Notes: generated from the sequence alone by a model not told the origin. 64,000 nucleotides of DNA from Cyclospora cayetanensis (GCF_002999335.1 NW_020312120.1:20507-84506), one strand, 5' to 3'; counted from the first letter of the stretch, positions 33,936 through 44,986 are shown. Translations and numbers: made by a program.

Positions 33936-34730
33936 ATGAGGGCTTTAAGCTCCTCCCAACTCCTTAAGAGCATCCTCGGTGTAGTTTGGCAAGTTAGAGG
34001 CGTCTCACGTAGGAGCCGCGCCTTAAGAGAGAGGATGAGCCAGCGTGCAGCTACAGAGCTACAGCGTTTTGTACCTGAGGCGTTTAACCTACGCATGAGG
34101 GAAAAGGCGCCCGCCCCAGCAATGCCCTCAAGAACAAAGGCCTGCAATCGTGTCCGGAGTTCTGCATTTGAGACCTACGGCAAGGGGTTATCGAGTTTGT
34201 GTATGCCGCAGAACTTCTTGGGGGGAACCTTGTAGAGAAGTGCAGGTCATACAGCGTGGGAAAAGGCACGTCTTTTAGCAGTACGTGGGCAGTGGTTCGC
34301 TTCTTGGCATCTAGCGACAGCAAGAAGCAGCCCTACAAGGTGCGTTCCTGCAGCTGCTGCCCAGTTAGAGCCTGTGAATAACTCCTCCTTATAGGGAAAG
34401 GGGGTACTGTGAATAACTGCAGCGCATAACAGCTACTGCTCCTCTCGCTTGTCGACAGTGTCCCAGGAAGAGGAGCCACAGCGGGCCTCGGAGGTTGACT
34501 GCATGGTAAGTCGCCTTCGATCTGGCATTGGACTGCTATTTCAGGTGCATTGCACACACAGCAATGGCGCCGAGGCTGCACGTGTTCTGTGTGCAAGGCG
34601 GTGGTTCGGGTGTATAGGGGTGCGCCTCGTGTTGCAGCCATACCCAGCTCATGCGCTTGCACACCCACTCTTTGCCTCGCGAATCCGCAGTTTCAACGAC
34701 TTGCTATTCAAATCGGCCGGTGACTGCTGA
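33936..34730 (+). pseudogene. Possible gene with a 1-base frame break, unknown function
   Basis: A plus frame carries ATELQRFVPEAFNLRMREKA ... RTKACNRVRSSAFETYGKG to about 34187. The next frame immediately continues with VIEFVYAAELLGGNLVEK ... TSFSSTWAVVRFLASSD, ending QPYK at a GTGCGT donor (34340). The two halves join if one more G is assumed in the GGGG run at about 34184-34187. Downstream, 34459-34499 is bounded by an acceptor and a GTAAGT donor, and a further piece follows a TATTTCAG acceptor at about 34545. Either this is a pseudogene, or the read has an indel, or there is a frameshift. No domain recognised. Confidence 0.35.
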
Positions 34731-35176
34731 ATTGCGCCCTATCCGTTCAGGGTCAAGAACTTGTGTAGGGCGCGCGCCCTATAGGGCGAGCCTCAAGAGC
34801 ATGCGGGGAAGGGCGAATAAAGGTACACACGGGGTAGAGATTTTTGCGGCTACTGTGAAGCATAGCTTCTCTAGGGAGTACACTTTGCCACTCGCTGAGT
34901 GCACCCGCACTCCGAGGCGCACCGATTCATGGTTTGGGCCTACAGCGTGTACATGCGCGTACGCGTTTTACGTTGCATAGGCTGAAGCAGCACTAAAATT
35001 TGGGTGTTTTGAAAATGGATTGCATGCAAGAAGGGGGAGGTGGCGAATCACGTGTTTTTGGAAAGGTGTTCAAAGGCCGTCCCCTTGCCTTTTGAGCAAG
35101 AGGAGCAGCGCCTGTGCGTTTGCTTGTGGCACTGTGGCTGTACACCCCTCCTGCCTAGAGCCGTCGAACTTGGATT
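34731..35176. other. Intergenic, 3' of the secreted-protein gene
   Basis: Includes a palindromic AGGGCGCGCGCCCT at about 34768-34781, followed by TAGGGCG. No gene recognised. Confidence 0.4.
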
Positions 35177-35788
35177 TTAGTTGAGAACGCTAGCGAATAC
35201 GGAGCGTGTTTCCTCGAGGAACGCCTCTTGCTGGGCGCCGAGCTGTTCTGCTGAGGGCAAGATTTCGCCTAGATTTGGGAAGAGGGCCTCAAGGAGAGCT
35301 CTCAGCTGTTGCAGCAGGCGAAGACCCAAGTTGTCCTGCGCTTCGTAGAGGGTCCACTGGCGTCTGGCGATGTCTTTCACAGACTCGAGGTCTGCAGATG
35401 CGAGGCCTCCGTCGGTGGCCAGTGTTTGGAGTGCAGAGAGCTTCTCCTTCAGGATCGACTGCTTTTGGAAGATGTCGCGCAGTGCAGAGGTGATGTTCCG
35501 GGCTTCGGCGTCCTCTGCGGGGGGGAGTATCATGCCCTCCACCGCCTTGAGCAGCTCGGCAAGAGGAGCGAGTAGAGTGCTGAGCGAATCGGCTGGAGGT
35601 GGCAATTGCGGGTTTTCGAAGATGCTGCCCAATTCCTTCAGAAAGGATTCGAGTCCTTCAGCAGACAAGTCGAGGGGTGGCATTGCTGGAAGAGAAATGC
35701 TGACTCCAGGGGGAGCTGGTGCGGAGGCGTTGGAACTAGTTGCGGCGGCAAAGGCCGCAGTCAACGAGAGCATACACCAGGGAACCAT
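35177..35788 (-). CDS. Secreted helical protein, coccidian-type, unknown
   Basis: A clean 203-residue frame with no introns and no CAG tract. It starts with a signal peptide (MVPWCMLSLTAAFAAATSS, likely cleavage after Ala/Ser ~18-20), then a Pro-rich linker (APAPPGVSISLPAMPPLDL) and predominantly amphipathic helix: SAEGLESFLKELGSIF, LSTLLAPLAELLKAVEGM, EARNITSALRDIFQKQ, KEKLSALQTLATDGG, LLQQLRALLEALFPNLG. No Cys after the signal peptide, no membrane anchor, one N-glycosylation-type sequon (RNIT). No family recognised. Codon and base composition differ from the CAG-tract genes around it and are closer to the membrane-protein genes at 54-60 kb. Confidence 0.75.
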   Translation of the reverse strand: MVPWCMLSLTAAFAAATSSNASAPAPPGVSISLPAMPPLDLSAEGLESFLKELGSIFENPQLPPPADSLSTLLAPLAELLKAVEGMILPPAEDAEARNITSALRDIFQKQSILKEKLSALQTLATDGGLASADLESVKDIARRQWTLYEAQDNLGLRLLQQLRALLEALFPNLGEILPSAEQLGAQQEAFLEETRSVFASVLN

Positions 35789-38700
35789 TTCCTTCGGCAG
35801 CGCAAGCCGGGGGAGGACAAATCGAGTTGAAATAAGGGGCTTGAAAACAAAACAAATGAAACAAAAATAGGCAGAGAGCTTTGAAGTGACGCTTCACACA
35901 GAGCTGCGCGCTTAATCGGCATTCGCTCTGTCTCACGGCGCGCACGGGGAGCTAGAGGGAGTCGGCAGGGGTCTTCTATTAGCTAAGGTGTACATGTGGT
36001 CTTGCCTGTCTCTCCTAAACGCTCTAAACTTGCTTCAGCCGAGACATCATGCAAATTAGGGTATTTTATTTATCGATATTAAATAGGTCGTATCCTCAAC
36101 GCAGACCCTATTTCATTCCACCCGAGGCCTGCGACTGTCAGCAGGGACCCTCCCTCCTAGCACACAGACTCTGAATTGCCCTTTAGGTCTATCCATACGA
36201 ATGCAAAAACAGCTACGCACAAAATGACAAAAAAGCACACTCAAACACAAACGTACGAACACACGGAGCGTCTCCCACAGCACATGCCCTCCCTGGCCGT
36301 TGGCGTTCCATTTCGATGGCCACCGTTTCTTTTCCTGAAACTCCCAGTGTGGCGTCCTTCGCAATTCGTATGTATGCGTGTGTGTGTGAATTTGTGTGCA
36401 CAAACACGAGCGCACAGAATGGAGAGCACGCGCGTCTGCGTAAACCGTCAGCCCTCCTTCCCCTTGTCTGCAACCCCATGTGCCCTGCTACACCCTTTAA
36501 TGTCCCTTAACCTGGTGATCTTCGCTGCCTAAAAGCCCCTTTTTAGGCCCTTGTAAAACCTTGGGCTCCTGCCTCTACCTCTGCCCAGACCCCTGGTTCG
36601 ATCCGGCTCTGTGACAAGTCACCTATAGAACCGGTCGGCTATCGTAAAAGCAACAGAGCCCTATAAGGCAGACATGGAGGCACTGAATGGACCTGCGAGC
36701 CCCGGCCGCACGCGAAAGGGTCCTCTGTCTCAGTCCATGCGCCTCAATGGGGATATAATGAAGTATCGCCACTCTATGTTCTTTTTTGGTAAACCGAGCT
36801 AAAAAGTCTACGTTCCCCTCATAGGGAGGCACAGCCAAATAACCCTTGTTGCTATTCTGCCGAGGGGCATGTGTGTGCTAACGGTCCTCGGAAAAACGAT
36901 TTTTTTGGCAGTCCTCTCTGCGCTTACTGGGTGCAGCTAGCCACAAAGTTGCCTCCAATGATCTTACGACATGTCCGCACTCAAAATACCGCGGTTCCCA
37001 GGAGATCTGTGTAGCAAAACGCTTGTTTTCTGTATTTGAATTCAGTGTTCCTCAGAAACAAAGCCTTCTTGCTACCACCGTCTACTGCAAGGAGTTCACG
37101 AGCTTTTCGCCGCGCGGCTCGCCGGGCTGAAGCTCCCAGATTAGAGCAAAAACATAGGAGAAACGGCACGATGGCGAAGCAGAATGGGGAGAGACCTATG
37201 GCCTGATAAATCGCGATACACCATAAAACGCAGTACATTTGACGGTACTACGAAAGAAGGGGCGATTTGGGCACTGCCTTTGGCACTGCTGTTGCATCAT
37301 AGAGCGTTGTGACAGCCGCGCTGATTGGGTCGGTTTCCCTCAGGAAACCTAGAAGAGCACACTTCTGCAGCTGGAGCCTGCCTTTTTTAGGGAGGCAGCG
37401 CATGCTGGAGGTCGGACACGGCACGAGCAACAAAGCAAAAGCATCAACGGCAGCACCAGCTCACGCAGCTGTGGTTACCGCCACACCCCATGTGGCCCCT
37501 AGACAATTCTGTCACAATACCTGCACAAGGTGTGTGTAACGAAGTAAGCATACATGTGTGGAGATATGTGTAGGTGTAGGTGTATAAACATGTGGGGAAA
37601 GTATGGAAGCAAGGAGGTGTGTTGTTTCTGTGTGCACGGGAGTACGCGCGAGAACACACGGCTGCTGCTGCACCAGCTGTGTGTGATTCTGCAGTATATT
37701 GAAACAGACCCCATTTATAATATATATATAATCGCCGCCGCCTTCATGGGCACTCTCTGAAGTGGCGAGGCCTATGAAGGCGAGAGCTTCCGTTCCTGCT
37801 GCTCAGTGCAAATGGATGCCATTGTGCCTATTTCTCCGGAGGTGTGCATAATGGTACTGCCACAGGTCACGACAGCGCTATCAAAGCTCATTTTAGAGCA
37901 GCGAGTGGCGTCCTGTGGACATAAACCGGAACCAGTACCAGCGCCGGCTTGGGAGGCGTGAGAACAGAAAGAGGGATGCATGTGCGCCATGGATCCTGCA
38001 TTGCATATCAGAGACAACTCCAGCTCATTTTGACGTTGCGCGTCCGCCGGAGCAGGAGCCCTGTTGCTGCACAGCGAAATGTCACACACACACGTACATA
38101 CATACATAAATATACATAAATATGTGTGTATGTGCATGTGCATATATACATTTACATCTGCCGATATATATGTATATATACACATACACGTATATACACA
38201 CACATGCACATGTACACATACCTGTACACATACATATACACATATACGCATATATATATATATACACGCATACAGACATACACATACAGATAACATACAC
38301 ATAAGTACACACATACATGTACAGTTACAGATACACACGTATACACATACATACGCATGCATATTTACATACACATGTACTTATGTATACGTACATGTAT
38401 ACACACACACATACATACATATACACATACATATATATATGTATATATACAAATTTACTCATGGACAACCCCCATACAGAGACACACGTGCAACAGTAAG
38501 CCTACACCCCAGACGTTTGCGCTTCCGCGGACTCTTAGGTGAATACATGCATGAGGAGCATCGGGAGCACCGGCATCAGCAAAGCTCGAAGTGTAGCACG
38601 TGAAAGAGGGGAGGTGACACCAGCAGAAGGGGCAGCAGAGGCAGACGCTATCCGTGGCAGTCGGGAGCACCAGCCGTATCACATCAGCAGCGCGCACAAG

Positions 38701-38886
38701 AAGTCGCCTGGCCACGGTTTCTTCGCGTCCGGAAAATCCTTTTTGTGAGTGTCTCGCGGCTGTCTAACCCCGTTAAGGGCGTTTTTGCAGCAGTCACTGC
38801 CCATCTTGGATGTGCTAGTCCTCCGTAAGCAGCCACACACGGAGCCACTCCTCCGCGCAAAAGAAGGGAGACGTGACCTCCCTGTT
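35789..38886. other. Long gene-free interval with microsatellites
   Basis: Three kilobases with only short conflicting frames. The left half has an AT-rich patch near 36055-36085 (TTTATTTATCGATATTAAAT). The right half holds a small (TA)n near 37717-37733 and the long TACA-type repeat listed separately. This is the largest gene-poor interval in the central region. Confidence 0.5.
38082..38452. repeat. Long (TACA)/(CA)/(TATA) compound microsatellite
   Basis: About 370 bases of interleaved CACA, TACA, CATA and TATA words with few interruptions, open in several frames on both strands as Thr/Tyr/His/Ile or Cys/Val/Tyr-rich readings. All such frames are repeat artefacts. Confidence 0.95.
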
Positions 38887-40267
38887 TCAAGGCTGCTGCG
38901 GGGGAAGCCTCCCGTGCCAGGCGCACTGCTGGCTCCTCTGTCGCTGCTGCTGCTCTCGCGCGTTGCTGGGGGAGGGAGGAATTGACTCAGCAGCTCGAAG
39001 CCTCTCTTCCCACACGGCAGCCCGTGCTGCGGTGTAGCGGCAAACGGCTTTCCGACAGACCCTGCGAAGGCACGACCCCAAGAGTTGCAGCGCCGCTTCA
39101 GCCGCCTCAGACGAAGTCAAGAAGTGCTCTAATGCCACCTTCGTGACTTCTTGGCCGCTCTTGGCAAACCCCACTAGAGAGGGAGTGCCTCCGCTGCTGA
39201 TGCTGCAACTAGCCGCAGCGTGCTCAACACGCGGTGAAAACAAGCTGCGGCATCTGCAGTTGACGAGGCACCCATAAAGCTTCTTTCTGCCGCTATACTC
39301 GCTTTGTGCGGCCATAGTCGACAAACTGCCCTCCTATTATTCCGCGGCGCTGCATGTGCTGCCGCCGCTGCGCAGGCCCGTTGCACTAGCGACGGTCCTC
39401 GCAGAAGCAGCAGCGGCAGCAGTAGGATTACTCGAGGCAGCAATGTCTATTAAGCCATTGTTTTTGTCTTTTGTCCGTAAAGCGGCGCGTGCGACGCCCT
39501 CCGAGACACTGAAGCACCTGCAGAGCAGGTTCGCGGCGGGTGCTGCAGGTAAAGGCAGCTGCTCGTCCTGACGCGAAGGCTTTCCCCGCTGGATCGGCGG
39601 CTCCAACAGCTTCAGCTGTAGCATCTGTACGCAGCGCGGTGGCTGCGGCGCTCCTGTCGCAGAGACAAGCGAAAGAATACCTCTGCGCGCCGCTGCAGGC
39701 CTCATGCAGCCGCTGCTAAACCCTGCTCATTTGCAACAGCACATCAGCAACACCAGCCGCCGCACGCGCTGCTTCTGTTGCTTGTACGGGCTGCGGCACT
39801 CCCAAGACATCCATCCATGAAGGAGCCTTAACACCCGCTAGGACGAACGCCGTGCGACATGGGCAGCCAGCAGCGCGCGTAGAACCTGCACGGTCTGAGT
39901 GCTTCCTCCTGCCATCACAGGCAGCAACAGAACCTCAGCAGCAGCGCTTTGTCACAGATGCGTGAAAGAGGAAGACAACACGCAGGAGCCTACTACGACT
40001 TGGGGGAATTCAACGGCTTACACGAACCACCACCGTTTGGCGCGTGCGAACCCTTGCAGCAGTCACTGAAGCGAAGGTAGCAGCAGTGCTGCATTCTCCA
40101 CACAAAAACAACAACAGCAGCAGCAGCAGCAGCCGCTGAGGCTGTTGCTGTTGCTGCTGTTGCTGCCAAAAATCTGACGAAGCGGGAAAATAGAGTTTCT
40201 CGGGCGTCGGTGTCTCAATGCAAAGTGGCAGCAGCAGCGGCGGCCACAGCAGCGCTGCTGCTGCCAC
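38887..40267 (-). CDS. Multi-exon helical protein, unresolved, possible frameshift
   Basis: Several minus-strand blocks look coding: near 39940-39850 VLLLPVMAGGSTQTVQVLRA then LLAAHVARR; from 39860 down, in another frame, FVLAGVKAPSWMDVLGVPQP and EAARAAAGVADVLLQMSR; 39700-39570 RTDATAEAVGAADPAGKAF; 39540-39440 EGVARAALRTKDKNNGLIDI; 39300-39180 SIAAERSFMGASS and AACFHRVLSTLRLVAASA; 39170-39010 QEVTKVALEHFLTS and ALQLLGSCLRR. A first exon may be within 40267-40010 (ETPTPEKLYFPASSDFW, donor GTAAGC), but it would overlap the start of the plus-strand zinc-ribbon gene. The first two blocks join smoothly only if one extra G is assumed near 39858. Exon ends not resolved; no domain recognised. Confidence 0.45.
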
Positions 40268-42319
40268 CGTGTTGTTCGTTGATGAACCTTCGCAGCAAGT
40301 GCAGCAACAACTGTCGGGTGATAGGCTGTATCGGCTGGCTCTTGATGAAGCGGTTCCTGCCGACTTGCCCTCCGCTGCTGGTGCTGCTGCTTCGGCTGGT
40401 GCTGCTGCTTCGGCAGCCGCCGCAGCAGCAGCAGATACAGCACCTGAAACTGCCGTTGGCGACTATGATGAGGGGGAAGGGGGAGAGGGAGGAGCAGCCG
40501 CAGGCAGTGCTGCAGTGCCCCCTCCCCCCAGCAACCCCAGCAGCAACTGCGCTGGATCAACCTTCGTAGGAGATCGATGCTTCTTTCTCTTGAATCCAAA
40601 TGGCGTCATTTCTTCGGTTGCTGGACTAGAGAATCTGCCAGAGCCACGCTCCTTGCCCGTAAGCTCTATACAGCCCGTTCTCTAGAGTCGTGAGCACGGT
40701 GGTGGCCGTACAACCTCGCTATATATCTATATATATATCTATATCTATATATATATCTATATGTATATGTATATGTATCTATATATATGCACAGAGAGAC
40801 AGCGTAGCAGTGGCGGCGGTGGCAGCGGCACTTGCAGCATTACGGGCAATTGCGATTGCAGCAGTAGCAGCAATGTCAGTGCAACTGCGCTGGCATTCCC
40901 AGCAGACGTAGCGCTATCATCAAGGCCCTCCTTTTTCATTCGGAAGAGCTCAAGACACAGCACCAGCGTTCCCCGAAACGACGCAATGGAAGCAGCAAAA
41001 GCAGCAAACCCCCCCTGCCAATTCTGTCTTTTCTCTTTCTGTGTCGTCGCTTGTGCAGGTCCTGGAGGAATTTGCCTACCGCGTGCTTCGCTGCCATGCA
41101 TGCAGCTCCGTAATGCATTTTGACGCGCGCGCTGTATTTGTCCAATGCAGCAGCTGCTCGACGCTCAACTCAGCGCCGCCTTTGAGGTCGCAGGACTGGC
41201 AAGCTGCGGGAATTCGAGGGCATCATCTTCGAAATGAAGGCGATACGGCGCAGCCACCGCACCAGCAACTGCCGCAGGAAGCTTCGCCTTCGGCAGCACC
41301 AGCAGCAGAAGCAGGGGGCACGCCAACAGGCGGACCGGTATGAGATTTCTTGTTCCGCTGTGTGGTCTGCCCTTCGCTATTCCTGTTGCTTCGTTTGCAG
41401 CTGGTGAATGCGTGTGGTTTTCTTGCCGTGCGCATGCATGCATGCATGCATTTTAGCCTCAATAGAAGAAAGAGTCTCGCCGGCGAGGGGTGTCCTTAGG
41501 GCTTGCTGCTCGTTTTCGCAGGTGATGATTGTCATATGCGGCCGCTGCGGCACGCGCAACATTTCGGCTATGGGCTGCTTGTTGCTGGAGTGTTGGTTCT
41601 GCCACGCCGTATGCCAAGTGGACTATCCCCACAGCTTGTCTTCAAGTAGGGGCCGAGGCAGCCGAACTTCGCGCCGCTTCTTCTCTTACAGGGAGCAACA
41701 ACAGCAGCAGCAGCAGCGGAGGCGTAGGAGCGCGTCCGCAAGCGTTGATGGCAGGCGGCAGCGGCTCTGGAGAGTGTTTGTGTCCAGCATGCGCGGCACC
41801 AGCGGTGCTACCGAGACAGCTGCTGCTGCTGCTGCTGCTGCCGTTCCTCCTGCAGAACCTTCTGCTGCAGTTTCCAGTGGTAGTGCGGCAGCAGGAGACT
41901 CTGCAGGTGGAGCACCTGGACCAATGCCACCGAACCGAGCTTTTCTGCAGCGCATCCGCCGTAGAGCGTCCCGGGGGAATTTTTTGGCAAGGCGGACCGT
42001 CAATGCTACGTACGGCGAAAGTAGGAGCACTGCACTGCGAGGCATGCAGCAGGAAGGAAGCAGCAACAGCAGCAACAGCAGCAATAGCAGCTGGCAGTCG
42101 CCCCGTGCACAACACAGTGCGCGAGAAGTAGATGCAAGGACTGCATCGGCAGGAGCAGCAACGGGAGCTGAAGGCCGTGGCAGCAGCAGCGCTGGGGGTG
42201 CCGCACTGGCTGCCCTCCCAGCAGCCGCAAGAGGAGGACAGCCGAGAAGAAGTCGCTTTAAGTCAGAATTTAACTCCCTCATGCGGGTCCTATCGCGTAG
42301 ACACCCGTCGCGGGGGTAG
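40218..42319 (+). CDS. Tandem zinc-ribbon protein (LSD1/PIP4P-like fingers)
   Basis: Three exons, 40218-40658, 41059-41337 and 41522-42319, all phase 0, total 505 residues. Exon 1 is Ala/Ser-rich with FLLNPNGVISS near its end. Exon 2 opens with a zinc ribbon, LRCHACSSVMHFDARAVFVQ then CSSC, close to the plant LSD1-type finger (CxxCRxxLxYPxGAxxVxCxxC). Exon 3 opens with a second: VICGRCGTRN ... LECWFCHAVC. Paired CxxC...CxxC ribbons also occur in TMEM55/PIP4P phosphoinositide phosphatases, but their membrane spans and catalytic motif are not seen here. The rest of exon 3 is Arg/Ser/Ala-rich with short Gln and Ser-Asn runs and a basic end (SLMRVLSRRHPSRG). A nuclear or protein-binding adaptor role is inferred. 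Intron 1 carries a (TATC)n microsatellite, intron 2 a (GCAT)n run. Confidence 0.75.
40718..40792. repeat. (CTATATAT)n microsatellite in zinc-ribbon gene intron 1
   Basis: About 75 bases of TATATC/TATATG words between exon 1 (ends 40658) and exon 2 (starts 41059). Confidence 0.9.
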
Positions 42320-42566
42320 CAGGAGTGCTGTAGGCTTGCTGTTTGGCAGTTCAGGTATTTATTTGTAGGCGTCCGGGAGAAGCAGCACGGGCAGGAGATG
42401 CACCTGCCGTCTGAGGCAGCTCCCCCACTAAGGCACCGCTCGCTGCTGCGGTTGACTCTCAAAAACCTCGGCAAGCCCGAAACAGAGCGCGAAAAACAGC
42501 GCGAGGAATAGACGCACAGGGGTTTGGCGAGGAAGCAGGGAGTTCTTGTGCGCGGCGCTGGTTGCA

Positions 42567-42604
<38 letters not shown>

Positions 42605-43701
42605 GTTTTGGTGATTCATACATTGCCGCGTGTGCCCTTAAGGGCCACGTTTGCAAGCTATCTCGCAACTCGCAATGTATCGAATTCTTTAAGGGTTTGC
42701 ATGCTTATCACGACTGCCAGCTCTGAGTTACTCTGTCAAGCAAACACGCCCCCGTTCGCCGTCCTCCCTGTCTGCTCTTTACGCACCAAGGAGAGACAGG
42801 CAGTGCTGCGGCGGCGCGAGAGGCAAAGGTGGCCGCAATAGTTCGCGGATGCAGACACGCATCTGCGAAAGCTTTGTGGAGATGCTAATGGATTGGGATG
42901 GGGGGGGCCAGAGAGTAAAGACGGGAGCGCGGAAGGCCCCTGCGCAGCGTTGCCGTATGCTTATGGCAGAAACAGAAATGGGCTTAGGGGTAACTGGAAG
43001 TGCGCCGTCCTAATGCTGTGCCCTTGTTTTTTCCGTTGCATGAATTGGGCAGTGCCGAAACAGCGCACACTTAGGAGACTTGGCCTGCTACCGCAGCCTG
43101 TGTGCTCTCCAGCGCCAGGACTGCTGCCGCTCAGGTCATTGCTTAGGAAGCGCGTGAAGTTTCTCGTGCGACTGCTGCTGCTGCTAGGTTTCTAAGGCTC
43201 GACTGTGTTGCAGTGCGACGCAGCAGGTGTTCTAAACCGGCGCTGCACGGCTGCCCCCGTGGGGTTTTCTTCTAAGTGTATGACTATTAAGCCGTCACCA
43301 GGGAGTTTCAAGCAAACATAAACAAGCAGGAGAGCTCCCTAGTTCGAGCACATGCGCAGAATCCGTTTATGCACAACTTAGAGGCACGCCCTTTGAAGGG
43401 GCCCCGTGCGGGAGCCTCCGGAATTAACCCACGAATTCTGATGCGAAATCCTGTCCGCTGATCCTTGCCACTGTGAGACCGCGAGAAAGAGACACACACA
43501 GGCAGGGGAAAAAGGAGGGAGGGAAAGAGGGGAGGCGCGTCCGTTTGCTGGCGCTGGCCGGTCCACAACAACATCTACAAAACAGTGCCTAGAGAAAGAG
43601 ATCGAATTCGTAGCACGCCGCCCTTGAAGGTGCCCGTTCTTTTGCTTTTTCTAGGCTTTTGCGCGAGTGTGCGTGCTCGTGCTATTGAGTGTTTGTCTCT
43701 A
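42320..43701. other. Convergent 3' intergenic region with (CA)n
   Basis: Between the stops of the zinc-ribbon gene (+) and the phosphatase gene (-). A pure (CA)n run of about 33 bases lies at 42571-42603. The open frame 42893-43195 (+) has no supporting feature. No gene recognised. Confidence 0.5.
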
Positions 43702-44986
43702 TTAGAGGAAATAGGGCACCTGATGCTTTCCAGGCTCCTGCGTGTGGCTGCTTGTCGAGTGTCTGAAGACGAGCAGCTGTCTCTGCAGCTGGTCATCGAG
43801 CCTTAGGACAGCAGCCACGTTTCCGCATCTGTAGCAGTAATTGGGGGCGCTCCACACCGTGAGGACTGAGCAGTCGTCAAAACTATACTTGAAGCCATCC
43901 ATAGCTAGCTGATGAGCTCTGGCTATAAGCTCAATGCCATTGAGATGTCGGAACCGTTGCACGGCGTCGTGCCCGTACAGCCACCCGGCGCCTCGAGGAT
44001 TGGTTTGCCAATCGGACACCTCTGCGGGGTCACTCCACACCAAATCTCCGAAAGCCCCTTCTGTTGGAATCTCCCTTACGCGATGAATCAGACGAAGCTG
44101 ATCAAGGAGATGCAAGTCGGGCGACAGCCCTCCGTGAACGCAGTGTATAGCGCCATCTATGGTGGCCGAGAGCGCCAAATAATCAAAGACTTCGCAACAA
44201 AACCGCCACACATTTGCATTCCCATACTTCCTCAGGCACTCATCATAGAAGCCGTATACACTGGTCACTTGGCGAGTCTCATGATTGCCTCTCAATAGCG
44301 TAACTTGCCCCGGATACCGCAGTTTTAAGAGCATTAACAGCTGAAAGGTTTCCACGGAATTCCTGCCCCTATCCACGTAGTCTCCTAAAAAGATATACCG
44401 CGTGCTACTGACGGAACCACCCAACTGCAAGAGCAACAACAAATCCTCCAACTGCCCATGGATGTCGCCGCACACCACAACAGGTGCAGGAACAGGCTGC
44501 ACGTTGCTTTCTTCTGCGGCCATAGATGCACACGCAGCTCGCACAGCAGGGAGCTGTACAAGACATACAGACAGACAGACACACAGACAGACAGACAGGC
44601 AGGCAGACAGACAGACAGGCAGACAGAAATACACAAACACAGACACACACACAAACACACACAGACATACACACAGACATACACACAGACATACACACAG
44701 ACATACACACAGACATACACACAGACATACACAAAGACATACACACAGACACACACACAAACAAACATACACATAGACGCATAGACAGACATACACATAC
44801 GCACACATATATATGCATACACACAGACACACACATACACACATATATACATACACCGATAAAGCGGTACCAAGACAGACACGTGATGACTGCCCTCGAA
44901 ACCCCCCATTTTTCTTGGCGCTCACCGCCGCCCTCAGGCGCTGGCACTCTACTGGGAAGCTTTAACCAATGTATGAGGGAGGAGCG
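43702..44986 (-). CDS. PP6/Sit4-like Ser/Thr protein phosphatase catalytic subunit
   Basis: Metal-dependent PPP-family phosphatase of the PP2A/PP4/PP6 branch, which removes phosphate from Ser/Thr with regulatory subunits. The main exon, 44553-43702, begins before EESNVQPV, then GDIHGQ, GDYVDRG, LRGNHE, VHGGLSP, the PRGAGWLYG loop, ARAHQ and [11 protein letters not shown], covering all metal-binding and catalytic motifs. It ends VPYFL; carboxymethylation of the terminal Leu is typical of this branch. EESNVQPV and the PYFL end are closest to PP6/Sit4, PP4 being the alternative. A short upstream exon, 44986-44926, has IHWLKLP (family WIxxL). The initiator exon is probably near 45000-45040 and is unresolved. 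The short exon is phase 1 and the main exon reads phase 0 at 44553, so one boundary is off; an AG at about 44538 would fix it. The intron between is largely microsatellite. Confidence 0.9.
44563..44860. repeat. (CAGA)n/(CACA)n microsatellite in PP6-like gene intron
   Basis: Nearly 300 bases of CAGA, CACA and ACATACACACAG words fill the intron upstream of the main phosphatase exon. A 20-base unit (ACATACACACAGACATACAC-type) repeats several times at 44660-44740. Long Cys/Val or Thr/His frames through it are artefacts. Confidence 0.95.

Noticed and set aside
36595..36622. GGTTCGATCC resembling a tRNA T-loop
   Set aside because: No pairing T-stem, acceptor stem or anticodon arm could be drawn around it.
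38064..38603. Long open frames on both strands (Thr/Tyr/His-rich or Cys/Val/Tyr-rich)
   Set aside because: They are translations of the TACA/CACA microsatellite; every frame is open because the repeat lacks stops.
41642..42603. Minus-strand open frames of 157 and 305 residues
   Set aside because: Antisense of zinc-ribbon gene exon 3 and of the (CA)n repeat; no domain and conflicting frames.
44385..44947. Cys/Val-rich minus frames and Thr/Asp/His-rich plus frames upstream of the phosphatase
   Set aside because: They read through the CAGA/CACA intron repeat; the phosphatase exon starts at about 44553.
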